Part shown: positions 6,788-7,057 of the stretch, one piece after another
Numbering within the stretch: position 1 is the stretch's first letter
Layout: each line of letters opens with the position of its first letter
NCBI GenBank assembly: GCA_016937915.1
Contig: JAFGVR010000107.1
Span: forward strand, 1-7,057
Direction of reading: 5' to 3'
Length of the DNA: 7,057 bases
Origin: Campylobacterales bacterium
GTDB lineage: Bacteria > Campylobacterota > Campylobacteria > Campylobacterales > Sulfurimonadaceae
Notes under the pieces: generated by a model
Database searches by the model: none
Told to the model about the DNA's origin: nothing
The model's input: only the letters and a program-made list of their open reading frames with translations
Translations under genes and position numbers: made by a program

Positions 6788-7057
6788 ATGAAAAAAATTC
6801 TTTTCTTAATGGTAGCATTAACTGCTACAGTATTCGCTAGTGACGCTGAAGTTGCTAACCAAACTTTAAAAGCATACTCAATGATCGCTGCTGGTCTTGG
6901 TCTTGGTCTTGCTGCTTTAGGTGGGGCTATAGGTATGGGTCATACTGCTGCTGCAACTATCGCTGGAACTGCACGTAACCCAGGTTTAGGTGCTAAACTT
7001 ATGACTACAATGTTCATCGCTCTTGCAATGATCGAAGCTCAAGTTATTTATGCACTA
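6788..7057 (+). CDS. atpE: F0 ATP synthase subunit c, 3' end missing
   Basis: Subunit c forms the membrane rotor ring of F-type ATP synthase. 90 codons are visible and about 15 more, mainly the end of the second membrane helix, lie outside. The N-terminus MKKILFLMVALTATVFA looks like a signal peptide with likely cleavage before SDAE, giving a mature chain of normal size. As I recall, c subunits of Helicobacter and relatives share this. Helix 1 (about 30-55) carries the glycine-rich GLGLGLAALGGAIGMG. The polar loop is ARNP at 62-65. Helix 2 has the ion-binding Glu83 in AMIEAQVIY. Met50 replaces the Gln of sodium-binding rings, and Ala84-Gln85 replace their Ser-Thr, so the ring is predicted to carry protons. 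Codons such as ATC, AAC and CGT are more frequent than in lptD, as expected for a highly expressed gene. The upstream neighbour is pnp, not another atp gene. Confidence 0.95.
   Translation, partial: MKKILFLMVALTATVFASDAEVANQTLKAYSMIAAGLGLGLAALGGAIGMGHTAAATIAGTARNPGLGAKLMTTMFIALAMIEAQVIYAL
6893..6910 (+). repeat. Three tandem GGTCTT units inside atpE
   Basis: Three identical GGTCTT hexamers encode Gly-Leu three times (residues 36-41), part of the glycine motif that packs the inner ring of helices. Its presence follows from the protein motif; the identical codons probably reflect codon preference rather than a mobile or variable repeat. Confidence 0.6.

Noticed and set aside
1..7057. Mobile element, CRISPR, toxin-antitoxin or defence system
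   Set aside because: All coding space is filled by housekeeping genes in one orientation, with no transposase, integrase, direct repeats or spacer arrays.

Overview
This window looks like ordinary chromosome from a low-GC member of the Campylobacterota (former Epsilonproteobacteria), most likely a Sulfurimonas-like organism. The genus is inferred from AT-rich codon use, the style of the proteins, a c subunit of ATP synthase with a signal-peptide-like N-terminus, and the neighbourhood of purD, lptD, pnp and atpE. From memory, purD, pnp and atpE also lie close together in Helicobacter and relatives; this was not checked. There are no mobile elements, CRISPR arrays, tRNA or rRNA genes.

Layout: all genes are on the + strand. 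Bases 1-6638 hold five genes packed like an operon: purD (5' end cut off by the window), a small RDD-family membrane protein, lptD, a phosphoribosyltransferase-like protein and pnp. The gaps are +6, -8, +4 and -11 bases, so the genes are probably co-transcribed and in part translationally coupled. The only real intergenic region is 6639-6787. It holds an AT-rich hairpin over the pnp stop codon, a candidate promoter (-10 box TACAAT at 6673-6678), a leader that can fold into two or three consecutive hairpins (6703-6769), a U-rich stretch and a clear GGAG ribosome binding site. Then comes atpE, cut off by the right edge after 90 codons.

How the genes work together: they serve different housekeeping tasks, namely purine synthesis (PurD), delivery of LPS or lipooligosaccharide to the outer membrane (LptD), RNA decay (PNPase) and proton-driven ATP synthesis (AtpE). 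They do not form one pathway. I see no new defence or mobile system. The points most worth a second look are the structured atpE leader, the two-cysteine LptD predicted to rely on a single disulphide, and the phosphoribosyltransferase-like protein whose ligand loops depart from the usual pattern.
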